From: Ephydatia muelleri
Lineage: Eukaryota > Porifera > Demospongiae > Spongillida > Spongillidae
Assembly (NCBI GenBank): GCA_013339895.1
Contig: JABACO010000077.1
Location: forward strand, 62,001 to 126,000
Reading direction: 5' to 3'
DNA: 64,000 nt
The position numbers and the translations under genes were made by a program. Below are positions 23,101 through 64,000 of the stretch, in pieces (within the stretch, counting starts at the first letter, position 1; each line of letters starts with the position of its first letter). The notes beneath the pieces are model-generated. The model searched no databases and had not been told where the DNA came from. It saw only the letters and a program-made list of their open reading frames with translations.

Positions 23101-23273
23101 GAAGTCCCATTGATATTGAAATCTTTTTCAGTATTATCGTCGAGAAGTTGTTGTTGATCGAAGTTACACTTCATGTTGTTCCTAGTATTAACATCGATGC
23201 GTGCTTTCCCAATGAAAGAAAGTCGTGGAAATTCCAGATATGATCCCTCCAACCCTTGATGTATACTTCCATT
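20181..23273 (-). CDS. VioB/RebD-like ferritin-domain protein, copy B (intronless)
   Basis: Uninterrupted minus-strand frame of about 1,030 codons, close to VioB (about 998) and RebD (about 1,013) in length. Numbering from the TTG at 23252: N-terminal block YLEFPRLSFIGKARID at about 5 to 20, beta-sandwich-like segment at about 410 to 510 with TDENGIATFIF, SYMPVTRDLSPTKK near 593, ferritin-like domain from about 690. Candidate metal ligands are E698 (QLEFA), E731 and H734 (QEMIH), E895 or E896 (FEEIV), and E983 and H988 (MESMAVH). About 16 N-x-S/T sites are present. As in copy A there is no in-frame ATG near the start, and the only conserved ATG (in CCAATGGAAG) is in another frame. It is more diverged from A than the truncated copy is. 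Both key domains look intact, so I expect a functional protein. Role in an animal unknown. Confidence 0.85.
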   Translation of the reverse strand, partial: NGSIHQGLEGSYLEFPRLSFIGKARIDVNTRNNMKCNFDQQQLLDDNTEKDFNINGTSEFSLFNCTVTSAYDKSGRIGKDPLIGAKVDNNIHQVFPKIVDLDVDIQLRKSSIYGMTLAVLFENGELAFQGTLQSNVLAQDVWRKSICIDTTFLTNSSHYLGSNTVSVLSNVQWGDTTVGSTVLAELKSTAEANGGNLSISMTLYRYTRSVAAYLYTNFTLAHVIGTIGVAKPTESLNFPSSRIMSFEGVVPHAKVPLTENDSCYHFIHSKTPQYPVWMYKAPFTIYNASQQIWLSADFSNSLSHTLKGSMRYLGTLYLAVRNQNCLQLIGGPIPYREHGWNSKGGIVDYILDPLTAELLVNSPLLVVRKVSFFDIAGSLNAGVARLTACSTSNVTHFLHPMLAESQTGLYVRTMDSYVGRLEYNQTMTVRILLTKFGKPASNASVHVFHDTYTPVLPPDGVKPESNQTLTDENGIATFIFRANNIPFPRRYPTLQCNNSTYTLPIDGQVYMFSYYAEDTPVDYNRTVATIVNDIAILGYSYYSPSQPYTWKKDVEPIFSQYERLNPVMKPIVRLGSYRDVTLNHNLKLLYYAMSLDINHPSYMPVTRDLSPTKKNVILQWLQNPIYDSDSSVRTVPRSADGGGTRYIPPIRCRSSAIESQHPVASDPYFSSIFKSSVRENSKRTTEGDCTVEKLKENLQVGVQLEFATLPPYLTALYSIKEGCNSEIRKLIRSVAMQEMIHMAQVANILIAIGGVPRIDSKETVPSYPTVGLPGNVLSNLTVTLEKLTLQHVYKVFMGIEVPYNNSVDNNIGGQIAENTIGQFYDSIAQCIRSLGDGIFNKSTANKQIQWPWPTKIGRVFIVTDVSSAVKGIQEIIEQGEGASPFDPTQGDTSSLAHFYKFEEIVCQKHLVKTIDGNYAYDGADIPFDELGVWPMKDGPSSKDIPPENNCYTEARAFHSAFRALLRNIQDVFSGHINGDTGMMSSITIMESMAVHARKLMWTKINPHDESSCGPVWDYEWTTPPTVAENQ

Positions 23274-23640
23274 GGCAATATGATTAAATGTAGTGCGATG
23301 GAAAATTGGAGGAAATTGTCATTTCAAAAATACATTATTACAAACTACATGCTTGCAAGCTCATTATTGCAAACAAGCAAAACTTACATATTAGCAGATC
23401 AATTTATATTGCATGTTCACTTCCTTTTCTTGCATTTGTGAGTAATACATAAAGAGTATTTAAACTACAGGAATTCGAATGTCATGCATTTTAATTTTGC
23501 GAAAACACTTCTGCTGTAATAAATTAACGGGGTGATCTTAATTTTATCAGTGCTGATAAGCTAAAGTAACATGTTTTATGCATAGCATAAGGATGCTCGA
23601 ATTAGTGAATGGTATATGTCACGACTTGGACATTAGTTGT
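23274..23640 (-). promoter_or_regulatory. Probable 5' region of copy B
   Basis: The first roughly 170 bp upstream match the upstream region of copy A in order and orientation. An in-frame TGA closes the coding frame roughly 65 bp upstream of the first shared codon. If the start codon lies in an upstream exon, the splice acceptor should be in this interval. Confidence 0.4.
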
Positions 23641-24365
23641 TTTTTAATTAGAACCGTATCTACATTTACGGTATTCTTGGTATCCCGATGAATGAGGAGC
23701 TCATTGAAATGTGGGTTATGTTCTAAAACCTATTTTCTTACTTCACAAAAATACCATTCCTGTTTGAAGTTTTTTTAAATTCATTTCAGCACTAGAAAAA
23801 AATCAGTGCGCACTGTCGATGCGCGCTACTTTTCTGCCTACTAACGCCGCACAGGTCACGGATTAATGCGGTCCTATTGACTTCGTGAAGCACTCGAACG
23901 GTGACAGTAGGGCATGAAACGTGGCTTTCCATAAAGAAGGATCATTGATCGTATAGATCTCTAGTTTATGCCAAGACTGGTGTGAGAACAAAACTGTTAC
24001 TGTGCAATAGCTTAATCAAAGTCACGTGCTTTGCATACATGTACCGTATATGAATGAAAAATCCAAAATGCAGATTCAGTAGGGTCTGTTGTCACAGATT
24101 GATTTTGTTTTTTAAAACCTCTGTCGGCAATTTAGAAACAACGCGGTATTTCTCAGTGGAGCTCAGAACGTATTAAACTTGACATCAGCAGTGCCACTGC
24201 TAACTTTCCCACCAGTTTCAGATAATATACCTGGTAAGGTTGAAGCTGCTGCCAAGACATATAGGTATCCATATAACTGGTCTCTATACATGCAAGGTAT
24301 CTCTACACAATGCAAGGTAAACATATTCATGTGAACCCCAAAAGTTTAATCATATATACACACAC

Positions 24366-24411
<46 letters not shown>

Positions 24412-24869
24412 AATACATGCCCACTTCAATAAACCGTATGTAAAACGTACATGGCTATACAGTAAATAAAGTGCAGAGATTGAAATGCATTATGCACGAA
24501 AATTATCTCAGTGTGTGTCCAACTCAAAATGCCCTGGGTCAGACGTGAAGATTAGAATCAGAAAGAGAAGACACAAAGACTAGAAAATTTGCTAAGAATA
24601 CTCATGGCACGGATTTGACTTACAGTACTTCTACAATTGATATGTAAGATGCACCAAGGCATAACTTGCCAATATTGCATATTCAACGTTACATTATTGC
24701 AGAGGAATGTCAGACAGTCTTCAGACATTCATAGCATACTAACCATATGTATATAACTTATGAGTGTTGTTGGAGGAATTAATTTACTTTAAACCCAAAT
24801 TGTGGGATAACAGTGCAATACAAATCTGCTGATTTTGTATTTGTGTATATGGACATAGTGTCTACAACT
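23641..24869. other. Intergenic stretch with a CA microsatellite
   Basis: Nothing coding is recognised. A (CA)n run of about 45 bp lies at 24361 to 24408. Confidence 0.5.
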
Positions 24870-25226
24870 TTACAGGAGGGAGTTTTTAAAATCTGTAGTT
24901 CCGTAATAATCGATTAAAAATAATAATTTATTGAAAAATGCATTTTCAATAGTATTGACAGAAAATGAATCAAGTTCAGCAGTTGATAATCTGAAGCAAT
25001 GTTTTTGATACATTCCTAAAGTAGAAAGGTGACAAAATAGAATTACAGATCGAAGTTTTATTTCTTCTGCTCGATTCATTACACGACGTTTGCATACGTA
25101 AGGTAACCCAGGTTTATAATTATACAGTTTAATTTTATCAATAAGAGCTTGCCTTGTGAGCCAAACATGTACTTTTTGGCTTTCCGAAAGTAGTATTGTA
25201 CTATCTCTGGGTTTTATAGAGCCCAT
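24870..25226 (-). CDS. Unrecognised 118-codon frame
   Basis: An AT-rich region with a frame starting MGSIKPRDSTILLSESQ and rich in Lys, Leu and Ser. No known domain. A 35-codon frame starting MAEPEVAFDYAEEPEAMHSY lies just upstream (25250 to 25357). The words CCAGAAGCAATG occur at both, so the two could be exons of one small gene or remnants of a transposon gene. No clean splice pair was found. I would not assign a function. Confidence 0.25.
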   Translation of the reverse strand: MGSIKPRDSTILLSESQKVHVWLTRQALIDKIKLYNYKPGLPYVCKRRVMNRAEEIKLRSVILFCHLSTLGMYQKHCFRLSTAELDSFSVNTIENAFFNKLLFLIDYYGTTDFKNSLL

Positions 25227-25249
25227 TGCTTCTGGTATTTTTCACAGCT

Positions 25250-25357
25250 TTATAATTTAGTAATTTGTATGTGCAAGGCTTGCACCCACTCTTTAGCATA
25301 CGAATGCATTGCTTCTGGTTCCTCTGCATAATCGAAAGCCACCTCTGGTTCAGCCAT
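25250..25357 (-). CDS. Short acidic frame, 35 codons, possible 5' exon
   Basis: Starts ATG, reads MAEPEVAFDYAEEPEAMHSY and ends at a TAA. Its composition (Glu- and Ala-rich start) looks more protein-like than the surroundings. It may pair with the frame at 24870 to 25226. Support is weak. Confidence 0.2.
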   Translation of the reverse strand: MAEPEVAFDYAEEPEAMHSYAKEWVQALHIQITKL

Positions 25358-26204
25358 TTTCACGTGCTTTTACAAGCACCATGCAGCATCCACCAGCTGA
25401 CTCTCTTCGAACTATTCGGCATCGCAGTCGCACTAACTAGATAACTAGAATGCTGAACACTGGCTAATAACGTGCGCTAAGCACGCACAGAGTCTCGCTA
25501 TTTGTTAAGAGTCACATTCGTGTTACATAAGATTATGCAACAATTGATTTGATTAGACAGTCCAATGTAAGATATTGTTCACTTTAGTCTTTAAAATAAT
25601 ATTTTGCCTTGGTGCACCTTACCGAGTCGATCAACGAGACCACGCTCTTATAGAGCACTTGCCAGGGAAACAACGAAAAAACGCTCTGTGAAGCCAACGA
25701 CTCTAAATGGAGCTCTATGACTCACGGGCCATATCGTGGCGCACTTTAACGTAGAAAACATAACGCATACAAGTGTATAGAGCTCTGTATAGCCAGGGTC
25801 CCAAGCAAGTTAATTACTAAGCTTAATTAAAGTACAGTATATATTTCTGCCACCTGTCCTATGTATGGACTGTGGCTGCACATAACTTCTCACGTACAAG
25901 ACTTGTTTGGGAAGTGACAACCAAACGAATTATACCATGCACGCACTGCACGCAGGCTTAATTGCCCTCCAGGCAAACGTGTACTTAAAAGAGCGAGAAA
26001 CGGAGCATTTTCTCTTATTTTAGTCGAGGGTAACCTTCGCCACCGTTTTTTAGTCGGTAAAAACACATGACAATTCATGCATGCACGCATGTCTAAATCG
26101 TTGTGTGTTTTTTCTTCACAACCTTACAGCTCATCATTTGAAGGACTCCTATTGCTCGCGTCGCTCGTAACCTCGAGAAGCGACGTAATGGTCAGTATAT
26201 AAAT
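25358..26204. other. Stretch without a recognised gene
   Basis: Only short frames without recognisable content are seen (for example 66 codons at 25890 to 26090, minus). Confidence 0.4.
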
Positions 26205-26775
26205 GCTATACAAGTACTGCATTTCTGACTAGATGCTCCCTGCCCTCTCCCGTCGGACCAGTGTCACATGACCACTGTTCTCCGCTTCTCTGATTTACGT
26301 CCGTGCTCATTGTCATACAGCTGATGATTGACGGTCTAATGTAGCTTCTGCTGCATGCATCGACGTGGCTAAAAGTAACATGCTTTACTTCAGCTTACCT
26401 CAATAAAGTCAGCAGACTGATGGCATTAATGAAACACAATTTCCTTCTCATGCTGCTTGAAGCGTTTAGCTCTTTTCCGCGCTGTAACGAAGCCTCCGTA
26501 CCAGTAATGAAAATTCAACGCATGTATTTATAGCTAGGTGTCACAATTTTTAAACAGGTTTTGCTAAGATTCAACCAATCATTTTAAATGTTTTGGTATT
26601 AATTATGCATTAATTATATTGCTACACTATACATGTTGGTGCATGCTTAAGCCTGAACTACACCATCCAAAATGAATCCAAGCCACATCACACACACAAT
26701 GATCGTGCAAATAAATGATCTTCAATCAACACAGCTGTATAATTGTCATTGTAGTTGGTTAATTGGGTTAGTTAT
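26205..26775. repeat. Right arm of the large inverted duplication
   Basis: Reverse complement of the block at 9390 to 10490, minus the TG microsatellite. The order of shared words is kept over at least 500 bp, and identity is moderate, so this arm pair looks older than the near-identical ferritin-like copies A and the truncated copy. Confidence 0.75.
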
Positions 26776-27104
26776 GCAGCGATATTTACAAATGGCTCTG
26801 TACTGCCTAAACACATGTACAAACATTAAATAAAGTGTGAGTGTGTATATAGGTGAGGTCCACAGAGTGGAAGAACTGCTTGAAGGATTGTACTGATGTA
26901 GAAAGGACTACAGCATTAGACGGCGAGTTCCAACGTGCCACCTGGGTTGTGTATTGACAATCAAAAATCGATGTGAGGTCACAGTAATGAGCCCACACTG
27001 CAACTCTGTGCAGGATGCAGACAATGTTAATTAAGGGCATCGTATTCGTGAATGGTGTGGGTTCAGGATATTGGGTGACAAACTGATAAGTATAGAATAG
27101 CATC

Positions 27105-27495
27105 GTGCATCCTTCTGATCATCAATCTACTTCCTGTAATACCTAGACATGTATGCTGTGATACTGCTCGTGGTACATTCTTTAGCGATTAAATCCCTAC
27201 ATCCCAAGAAGGTCTTATGTCTAACTTCAAAGTCCTGATAGCAAGGTGGTGGCGATGTAAGAAGCTGCATGAATTCTTGTAGTTCATTCACAGACTACTT
27301 CAAGCATGTGATGATGTAATCCATCCACACTTTAGAGGTAATTAGGGCTGGTGCCCCGATATAGTCTTGTACCAGACCTTCACCCACTGGTGTGACATAT
27401 TGGGTCTGGGGACGTGACGGAAGAGAGATCTGTGCAGTGCAACTTTGGTGACGAGGCGACAAGTCAATGGGGTAGTCATACAGTTGAAGGCTTGG
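27105..27495 (-). pseudogene. Possibly decayed coding stretch, product unknown
   Basis: One minus-strand frame stays open for roughly 130 codons apart from one stop near its middle. It reads LQLYDYPIDLSPRHQS, then EGLVQDYIGAPALITSKVWM, and after the stop SVNELQEFMQLLTS and RHKTFLGCRDLIAKEC. The composition is protein-like, unlike neighbouring DNA. I recognise no family. It could be an exon, a decayed gene or a piece of a mobile element. Confidence 0.3.
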
Positions 27496-27673
27496 TCTGT
27501 GGATGATCGTACTACTTACAGTGACTTCTGTCTCTTTTTACCACACAATGCTCAGCGCACACGCACACAGAGTACACTGCACATGCCCTCATGACAGTGC
27601 ACACACCCCTGTGCATGTGTATACATTGTGTAAATGGACCTGTACTATTTTTGAGCACAATACTTGCACACAG

Positions 27674-27674
<1 letters not shown>

Positions 27675-27744
<70 letters not shown>
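27675..27744. repeat. (CA)n microsatellite
   Basis: About 70 bp of CA repeat. Overlapping His/Thr and Cys/Val frames are artefacts. Confidence 0.95.
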
Positions 27745-27746
<2 letters not shown>

Positions 27747-28039
27747 CACAACACTTATGCATGTCAAAACTGTGCAATATATGTATACATGTAGATGACC
27801 AACAATCCTATAAGACACTACATGTGATAGTGTAGATCAGATAATTGAGAATACAATCAGTGGCTCCTTGAGCTGTTCAATCGAATAGAATGCATATGCA
27901 CTAAGGGACAGACCTTACACAGTGTGTGCCGACATTATTAGAGAACGTTATGCGCACACACATGCACAATATATACACACACAGTGCAAATACATATGGC
28001 AAAGGATAACACCACTGTATGCTGGATTTTTCCTACCAT

Positions 28040-28297
28040 AAAGCTTTCCTATGGGGTCACGATGCATGTACAAAGGAATGGGAACACAATGCATGTGTAC
28101 AGAGGATCAATCCATGAAGACATGTATGAAGAACCAATCCTATGTGGGAAACACCAATCATGTATGCAAGTACAAAGCACAATCCTATGGGGAACGCAAT
28201 GCATGTAAAAAGGAACAATCTGATGAGAACACGATGCATCCATACAAATCTACGGAGACATGACGTATGTACTGAAGATCAATGTATGGGGGGGACC
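28040..28297. repeat. Degenerate tandem array, left part
   Basis: Loose repeats built on atgcatgtacaaagga and caatcctatggggaa, with a unit of roughly 35 to 60 bp. The same words (aatcctatgggga, acaaaggatcagtcctac) resume at 28622 to 28705 on the far side of the solo LTR. Confidence 0.55.
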
Positions 28298-28621
28298 TGT
28301 GAGGGATCGATCATGGGATCTCCCAGTGACTTCATGGGTGTGACTTGTACCCTGTGCCGTGAGACTCGAATATGTATTGTAGTCGCTTGTATAGGTGTTG
28401 TGTTAATCCCATTCTAGTATTGTTGTAAGTTCCGGATGCTCTTGTACCCTCGCAGGCTACTGCTATGCGCATGGAAAGACTATAAAAGGCGGTGTATGTG
28501 TTCAGTGTTGGTTCCTTTGCTTTGATGTGATTGCGATCTATTCGAGTTTAAGCTATACCTCGGTTGTTCTATACATTTCGGCGAGTGCAAGCCTTACGTT
28601 GACCTATAGTGATCCTTCACA
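28298..28621. mobile_element. Solo LTR with 5-bp target duplication
   Basis: 324 bp starting TGTGAGGGATC and ending GATCCTTCACA (imperfect inverted ends of about 11 bp, TG...CA type). It is flanked on both sides by GGACC (28293 to 28297 and 28622 to 28626), a 5-bp target duplication typical of LTR elements. A TATA-like TATAAAAGG lies at 28481. No internal region is present, so it is a solo LTR left by recombination. The family is not assigned; the ends differ from the gypsy fossil at 11 to 15 kb. Confidence 0.85.
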
Positions 28622-28705
28622 GGACCCAATGTAGGTACAACGGACAAATCCTATGGGGAAACGATAATGCACAAAGGATCAGTCCTACGGGCACTGCCCA
28701 CTATT

Positions 28706-29434
28706 GAGTGAGGGCCAGTTGTCAGGAGGACTACATGAAACGATCCAGAGGTCAAGCACAGAGTACAGAAGCGCAGATTGAATAGGGTACATAAATTAGA
28801 ATAGAGTTAATGGAATAGAGTGCTGTACATGTAGGTCGTAAGTTCTAGAGGTTTTAACTATTATGTGTGAGCTGCAAATTAACAGACGTAGTCTAGTAGT
28901 GGCTATCTCGTACCCAGACCCAATACGTCGTAGCAACGGATGGATTACATCACCGGTACGATTGCAGCCTGTAGCAGACATCACGATAGCCTCAAAATCA
29001 AATAGCGTGTAATTGCGGGAATTATGACAATATTGAGAGAATCGCTTGACAGCATCGATCCCATAGACTTGGGTACTCCATCCAGCGTTCGACCAAATTA
29101 AAGCAGCTACGTATACTGGCTATTGGAGCCTTTGTGGAAGGCAGCGACGTATTTAAATCCTTACCTACTTTTTTATTTTTTATTTTCTATAAATCTTTCC
29201 TAATGCAATGTATATACAGAAAACATTTAACTGTAAGAGAGAGGAATGATTTCAAGGTGTTCATAAGGACAGAGGTATCATAGATTCGCTGACTGTCAGT
29301 TCAATGGAGGGAGGGAGGGAGGTGTATTGCATGTCCTTGATTTGATCGTGCTCCTCTGATGCACTGTATGCAAAAGGGAAAAGGATAGACGACAGCGAAG
29401 CCACCCCATAGTCTGACTGTACGATGTGCTCCAT
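28706..29434. other. Spacer with a diverged palindrome relative
   Basis: No gene is seen. Around 28908 to 28995 the sequence resembles the 10668 palindrome (tcgtacccagaccc, ggatggattacatca) and has loosely inverted outer edges (ggctatc, gatagcc). Confidence 0.45.
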
Positions 29435-31379
29435 TAGCTAACAGAACAGTGATGCCAAACGTTTGTAGGTAGTAGTGGCCATGTTGCCCATGCCTCTAGT
29501 TGAGGAGAGGACAATTGGGGTGAATGATGCCCGCTCGACCTCACGGATTCGAAGCTCGTATTGTCTTTTTTTAATGTTTTCATGTTTTCGGTAGCAACTG
29601 GAGAGTGGTTGGAAGGGGCATAGGGGTTGAAAACTCTGACATCAAGAAATGTCCGTTCAAATCGTCTACCCCAAAAAACCCGAAAACCATCCGCTGCAAT
29701 GTCTGACCGAGCACCATCTTCTGTGTTTGCTGACAGAGCAGAAAATGTCTCTCCTGTGATGGGCTGGAGGGTTGGTTCAATGGAAACATTGTGACAGACT
29801 TCTGCCATGAGATTAGCTGTCAGATCGCGAATCTCAATGTGGCGAATAGATGGAAAGCCACCCAATGGACAGGAGAGAGCATGTTCTACTGTGAAGGACT
29901 TTCCACATGTGCAGGTGGAGGAAAGGTTAGATGGTTGCCAGCCATACCTAAGAGCATCACGAAATGCACCTTTATGTAAGGTGAAGCCATTCTCATCAAT
30001 AGGTAGCGTTGTCAACCTCCCTTTTCCCTGAGCCAGGTCCATTGACTGTTGGCTAGCTGAGAACGGAGGTTGGAAGCGCTGCCCTGGGTGTGCTTTCGTT
30101 TTGAGCTGTGAACTTCCTGTTTGGCTTCAACATGCTGTTGAATTGCCTCAGTGGAGTAGTTTGAATCGTGCAACATGATAAGATCGTCAAGAGGTTTGCA
30201 CTCAGCATCAGAAGTATTAGTTGGATTGGGGGATGCCGAGACCACCCAATCTAGGAGGGAGTGAGAGTAGGTTACGTTCTAAATCATTAGGTGGTGCCCT
30301 GCCAGTTAGACATGGAATGAATTTAGTACGAATAACATCTTCAAGGAGTCTTGTAATGTCAGGAACTGTTCTGGCCCGGTAAGACCATTTGTGTACTTAA
30401 GCCATGAGTAAATGCAGAATATGCTGCATGTGGCTGGGTAGTAGCAATGTGGAATAATCACATTATTGTTCACCCAATTGTCAACTTTGTCCATCACATA
30501 TTGAGTGGCAAATGTTTGCGTTCCCAGAGGAGCACTAAGATGTGGTTTGCCAGTAGTTGTGATGTTCAGGCTAGTGCCATGGAATGCTGAAAGTGCAGAA
30601 GTATAGTGAGCTTCTTTTACGACAAGCCAGGATTTTTTTTGCATTAGTGTAGAAACCATAAGAGGGACCAAAATTGTTGATCTTATCCCACCACTCCTTC
30701 AGGTTGAGTACTGTACCAGTTGCTGCAGCATCATCAACATACCAAACTTGGTTCACATCAACAGATGAACGCTGTATTAGAGGTAGAATGCTGAGGGCAT
30801 ACATTGGCATAGCAAGTGTATCTCCCTGAGTGGTGCCTTCTTGTGAGAGAATAGTTGACTCATTGGCAAATAGTTCAGTTGATTAAGATAGTAGAAAAAG
30901 ATGGACAAAGATGCTGTATGTTGTGGAGGGCAGCCTCACAATTCAGGCAGTTGAAGGCATTAGTAGCATCGATTAGGAGAGCTGCTTGACAACTATCTGA
31001 GTTAAAAGAGTCGTGTACTGCATGTACAGCTGCCTCGACACCTGATATTTGTCCAGCACACAATTGAAAAGAACCAGCCGCTTTCTGAATGTCAGTACCC
31101 AGAACTGCTTTGGCCACAATTCGTCTCGCTACTTCACCTATCTATTGGGCGTACCCCAGGGTTTTTATCCAAAGCAATTAAACAGCAAGACAAAAAGGGG
31201 GCCAGACTTAATGGATCAACAAAAGTTGAAGTCGTTGTGCTATATGTTATTGCAAATAGGAAAGCTGTCCAGGAGGAAGTCTTGTCCATAACACATAGCT
31301 GCATTAACATGATCGTAGAGTTGTCTGTTGTCCTAGACTGTAGTACGATTTGTCCTAGTCTAAGAATACTGCATATCAT
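29435..31379 (-). mobile_element. Broken reverse-transcriptase element
   Basis: The minus strand carries, in order, an RT N-terminal part (LIALDKNPGVRPI), an AGQISGVEAAVHAVHDSF segment, the RT catalytic box region (VWYVDDAAA) with WWDKINNFGPSYGF, and a C-terminal part with a zinc-knuckle-like CTCGKSFTVEHALSCPLGGF, followed by RHIEIRDLTANLMAEVCHNV and DVRVFNPYAPSNH. The layout is of LINE type, with a post-RT C-terminal region like that of the fragments at 0.5 to 3.7 kb but from another family. It is broken, with several interruptions. No LTR or tail was delimited. It lies about 470 bp past the end of the dynein coding region on the same strand. Confidence 0.75.
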
Positions 31380-31847
31380 GTAAATACCTGGTCTGCAAAC
31401 GATAATGACTTAATTAAAGCACTCAGTAGAAATACAAAGTTCATTTGTACTGTTGTTTTTTTTCCTTCTTTTTTTTTTTTCCAGATCACGGTAATTAGCT
31501 ATGACAACACAAAGATTGCATAACATTTACATGCAGGCGGAGAATGGGCGGAACAAAGAAATTGTTGCTTGGGTATGCATTATTGCACAGCTGTATCTCC
31601 GTAACGGAGATGCAGATATGATTGCAGTGATGTGACTGAAGCTGCTGACCAGCCCATGAAAATACCAGTTTGGTAAACAAGATACAAGTAGTCTAGTTTT
31701 TACAATCTAATTCAAGAAACGTTCAATTGATACTAATGTCCATACACTACCACGCACACAATAATCTGTCATTATTCGGATACAAATGTACATTTCAGTT
31801 CACTATTCTGGTATTAATATTAGTTCAACCAATCCCAGCAACTTGAC
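31380..31847 (-). other. Probable 3' untranslated region of the dynein gene
   Basis: Directly follows the dynein stop codon. No AATAAA was found on the minus strand in this stretch. An A-rich run (minus strand) lies near 31445 to 31485. The border to the reverse-transcriptase element is near 31380. Confidence 0.45.

Positions 31848-64000
<32,153 letters not shown>

Noticed and set aside
15653-23273. Bacterial contamination or misassembly as the source of the VioB-like genes
   Set aside because: The genes lie within an inverted duplication with eukaryotic repeats and a gypsy fossil on both the same contig and the same arms, and one truncated copy is joined to a transposon. It cannot be excluded fully without reads.

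Overview
The window looks like nuclear DNA of a multicellular animal. The strongest evidence is the right half (about 31.8 to 64.0 kb), which holds most of one gene on the minus strand: the heavy chain of cytoplasmic dynein 1, cut into 77 visible exons by short GT-AG introns. All exon lengths and phases add up to one open frame of about 3,889 codons. The protein is close to the animal DYNC1H1 sequence along its whole length. Short introns, dense dinucleotide repeats, LINE and LTR fossils and small foldback elements fit a marine invertebrate. A sponge or other early-branching animal is my guess, but nothing seen here proves the phylum.

Left part (0 to 10.5 kb): a train of 5'-truncated LINE-type fragments on the minus strand (0.5 to 3.7 kb), then a truncated third copy of a ferritin-like gene (4.2 to 5.25 kb). 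Its break joins exactly to a roughly 3.15-kb non-autonomous DNA element with inverted ends and many GGGTGTT-type subrepeats (5.25 to 8.41 kb). A second element end with GAGTG subrepeats follows, then a block (9.4 to 10.5 kb) that recurs inverted at 26.2 to 26.8 kb.

Centre (10.5 to 28 kb): two long, uninterrupted reading frames of more than 1,020 codons face each other tail to tail (15.65 to 18.78 kb plus; 20.18 to 23.27 kb minus). They resemble bacterial VioB/RebD/StaD proteins, the enzymes that couple two oxidised tryptophans in violacein and indolocarbazole synthesis. Both have the N-terminal LEFPR-type block, a beta-sandwich-like middle, and a C-terminal ferritin-like domain with its Glu and His ligands. 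They show no introns, unlike the dynein gene beside them. The flanking blocks at 9.4 and 26.2 kb show that the pair arose by a large inverted duplication. A decayed Ty3/gypsy element with a nested foldback lies 5' of the plus-strand copy. This is the most notable content of the window.

Transition (27 to 31.8 kb): a possibly decayed coding stretch, a degenerate tandem array split by a clean solo LTR with a 5-bp target duplication, and a broken reverse-transcriptase element just past the 3' end of the dynein gene.

Dynein introns: rich in (TG)n read on the transcript strand, in minisatellites (26-bp, 46-bp, 22-bp, 24-bp and others), in six copies of a roughly 75-bp miniature inverted-repeat element, and in small duplications, two of which copy splice-site sequence. 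No tRNA, rRNA, CRISPR array or bacterial operon was found.
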